Assembly (NCBI RefSeq): GCF_001634625.1
Contig: NZ_LRSE01000010.1
Span: 62,001-126,000 of the forward strand
Length of the DNA: 64,000 nt
Source: Croceicoccus bisphenolivorans
GTDB lineage: Bacteria; Pseudomonadota; Alphaproteobacteria; Sphingomonadales; Sphingomonadaceae
Direction: 5' to 3'
Under the pieces are notes generated by a model. That model did not search any database. It had not been told where the DNA came from and saw nothing but the letters and a program-made list of their open reading frames with translations. This document shows positions 63,681 to 64,000 of this stretch, one piece after another; the first letter of the stretch is position 1; each line of letters starts with the position of its first letter. Both the position numbers and the translations under genes were made by a program.

Positions 63681-63709
63681 GGCGCGCGCACCGCGCAGGC
63701 GCGCGCGCC
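63681..63709 (-). terminator. GC hairpin between lasso precursor and B gene
   Basis: A perfect 9-bp all-GC stem, GGCGCGCGC (63681-63689) with GCGCGCGCC (63701-63709), loop 11 bases, directly after the precursor stop and before the B start. There is no T-run, so it is likely to act as an attenuator or as an mRNA stabiliser that raises precursor over enzyme levels rather than as a full terminator. Confidence 0.7.
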
Positions 63710-63717
63710 CGATCGGC

Positions 63718-63855
63718 TCAGTCGTCGGCCATTCCCATCGCATAACGGGAGGGACCGGTGCTCAGATCGACATCGAAGATTGCATTGCCCTTGGTTTCGA
63801 CGGACGCCTGTCCGAGTTCCACCACCGGCTCTTCGATTGCTTGTGGTTCTTTCAT
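63718..63855 (-). CDS. Lasso peptide precursor
   Basis: 45 residues. Leader MKEPQAIEEPVVELGQASVETK with the conserved threonine at -2 (Thr21); the core starts at Gly23. Ring part GNAIFDVD closes Gly1 on Asp8; the loop and tail run from Leu9 to the end YAMGMADD. The core is 23 residues. The leader ending LGQASVETK is much like that of astexin-1 (LGKASAETR). An AAGGAGA site lies eight bases before the ATG; a longer start 20 codons upstream is rejected for lack of one. The final Asp-Asp is also seen in several sphingomonad lasso peptides. Confidence 0.88.
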   Translation of the reverse strand: MKEPQAIEEPVVELGQASVETKGNAIFDVDLSTGPSRYAMGMADD

Positions 63856-63931
63856 TGATCTTCTCCTTGTCAAAATCGCGACTCCAAATGCCGCCAACCA
63901 AGACTGGTTCGACAAAGACGATCATTCCAAT

Positions 63932-63948
63932 TTATAATGTAATTATAA
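63932..63948 (-). promoter_or_regulatory. Perfect 17-bp palindrome upstream of the lasso precursor
   Basis: TTATAAT-GTA-ATTATAA, with 7-bp perfect arms, in an AT-rich patch 77-93 bases before the precursor ATG. It contains a -10-like TATAAT in each direction, so it could be both promoter element and repressor site. No clear -35 is seen at standard distance. Confidence 0.6.
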
Positions 63949-64000
63949 TCGGCACCCGGCCCAAAGGGTGCGACCGGGCAATGGAAGCACTCGTTGGCAA

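Noticed and set aside
63718-63855. Lasso ring closed on core Asp6
   Set aside because: Known lasso rings have 7 to 9 residues; Asp8 fits this range, Asp6 does not.
63718-63915. Longer, 65-residue form of the lasso precursor
   Set aside because: The upstream part lacks a ribosome-binding site and is unlike known leaders; the inner ATG has AAGGAGA at proper distance.

Overview
The window is GC-rich alphaproteobacterial chromosome, most likely from the order Sphingomonadales (an Erythrobacteraceae or Sphingomonadaceae type). Reasons: a full-length CtrA with a GANTC-rich upstream region, the rnd-lptC-lptA and lptB-rpoN pairings, a DUF4167 protein, a VDESFPASDP-tailed small protein, a luxR-luxI-phyH set and a proteobacterial lasso peptide cluster with an AtxE2-type isopeptidase. 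I saw no rRNA, tRNA or CRISPR array.

Layout. Positions 1-45457 are mainly core chromosome: LPS transport (lptA, lptC, rnd; later lptB), uracil-DNA glycosylase, murA, galU, a large MASE1-PAS hybrid kinase, an M23 endopeptidase, glnE, scoA and scoB split by a HAD-like lipoprotein gene, a surface 5'-nucleotidase, a phage-type lysozyme, lnt-metK, prmC-prfA-hisS, ppa, a BON/MscS channel, pmbA and rpoN. At 37100-42523 there is an uncommon three-gene redox unit: an FAD oxidoreductase with two cyclic-nucleotide-binding domains and four Fe-S cluster motifs, a membrane cytochrome b-like subunit, and a protein joining a cytoplasmic FHA domain to a periplasmic ten-heme cytochrome. A TPR protein is divergent to it. 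ctrA and trmB follow.

From about 45436 the region is accessory. A P4-type integrase lies just after the altered 3' end of trmB. It is followed by a mercury-type module (merR, merT, GDCCVxC protein, a disulfide reductase that is not a true MerA), a BigR-type persulfide-detoxification operon ending in a truncated SulP stub, and then a leftward quorum-sensing block: a split DUF6499/DUF2285 gene, luxR, luxI, a PhyH dioxygenase and a GntR regulator. The DUF6499/DUF2285 split resembles fseA, the excision activator of the Mesorhizobium symbiosis ICE, which is made by +1 ribosomal frameshifting under quorum control.

Positions 56151-63855 form a complete lasso peptide locus. Sigma factor, TonB-dependent receptor and isopeptidase read rightward; precursor, protease (B) and cyclase (C) read leftward, and the two arms meet tail to tail. 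The predicted 23-residue core has an 8-residue Gly1-Asp8 ring. A perfect 17-bp palindrome lies upstream of the precursor. How far the mobile element extends, and whether the lasso locus belongs to it, cannot be decided because the window ends at 64000.
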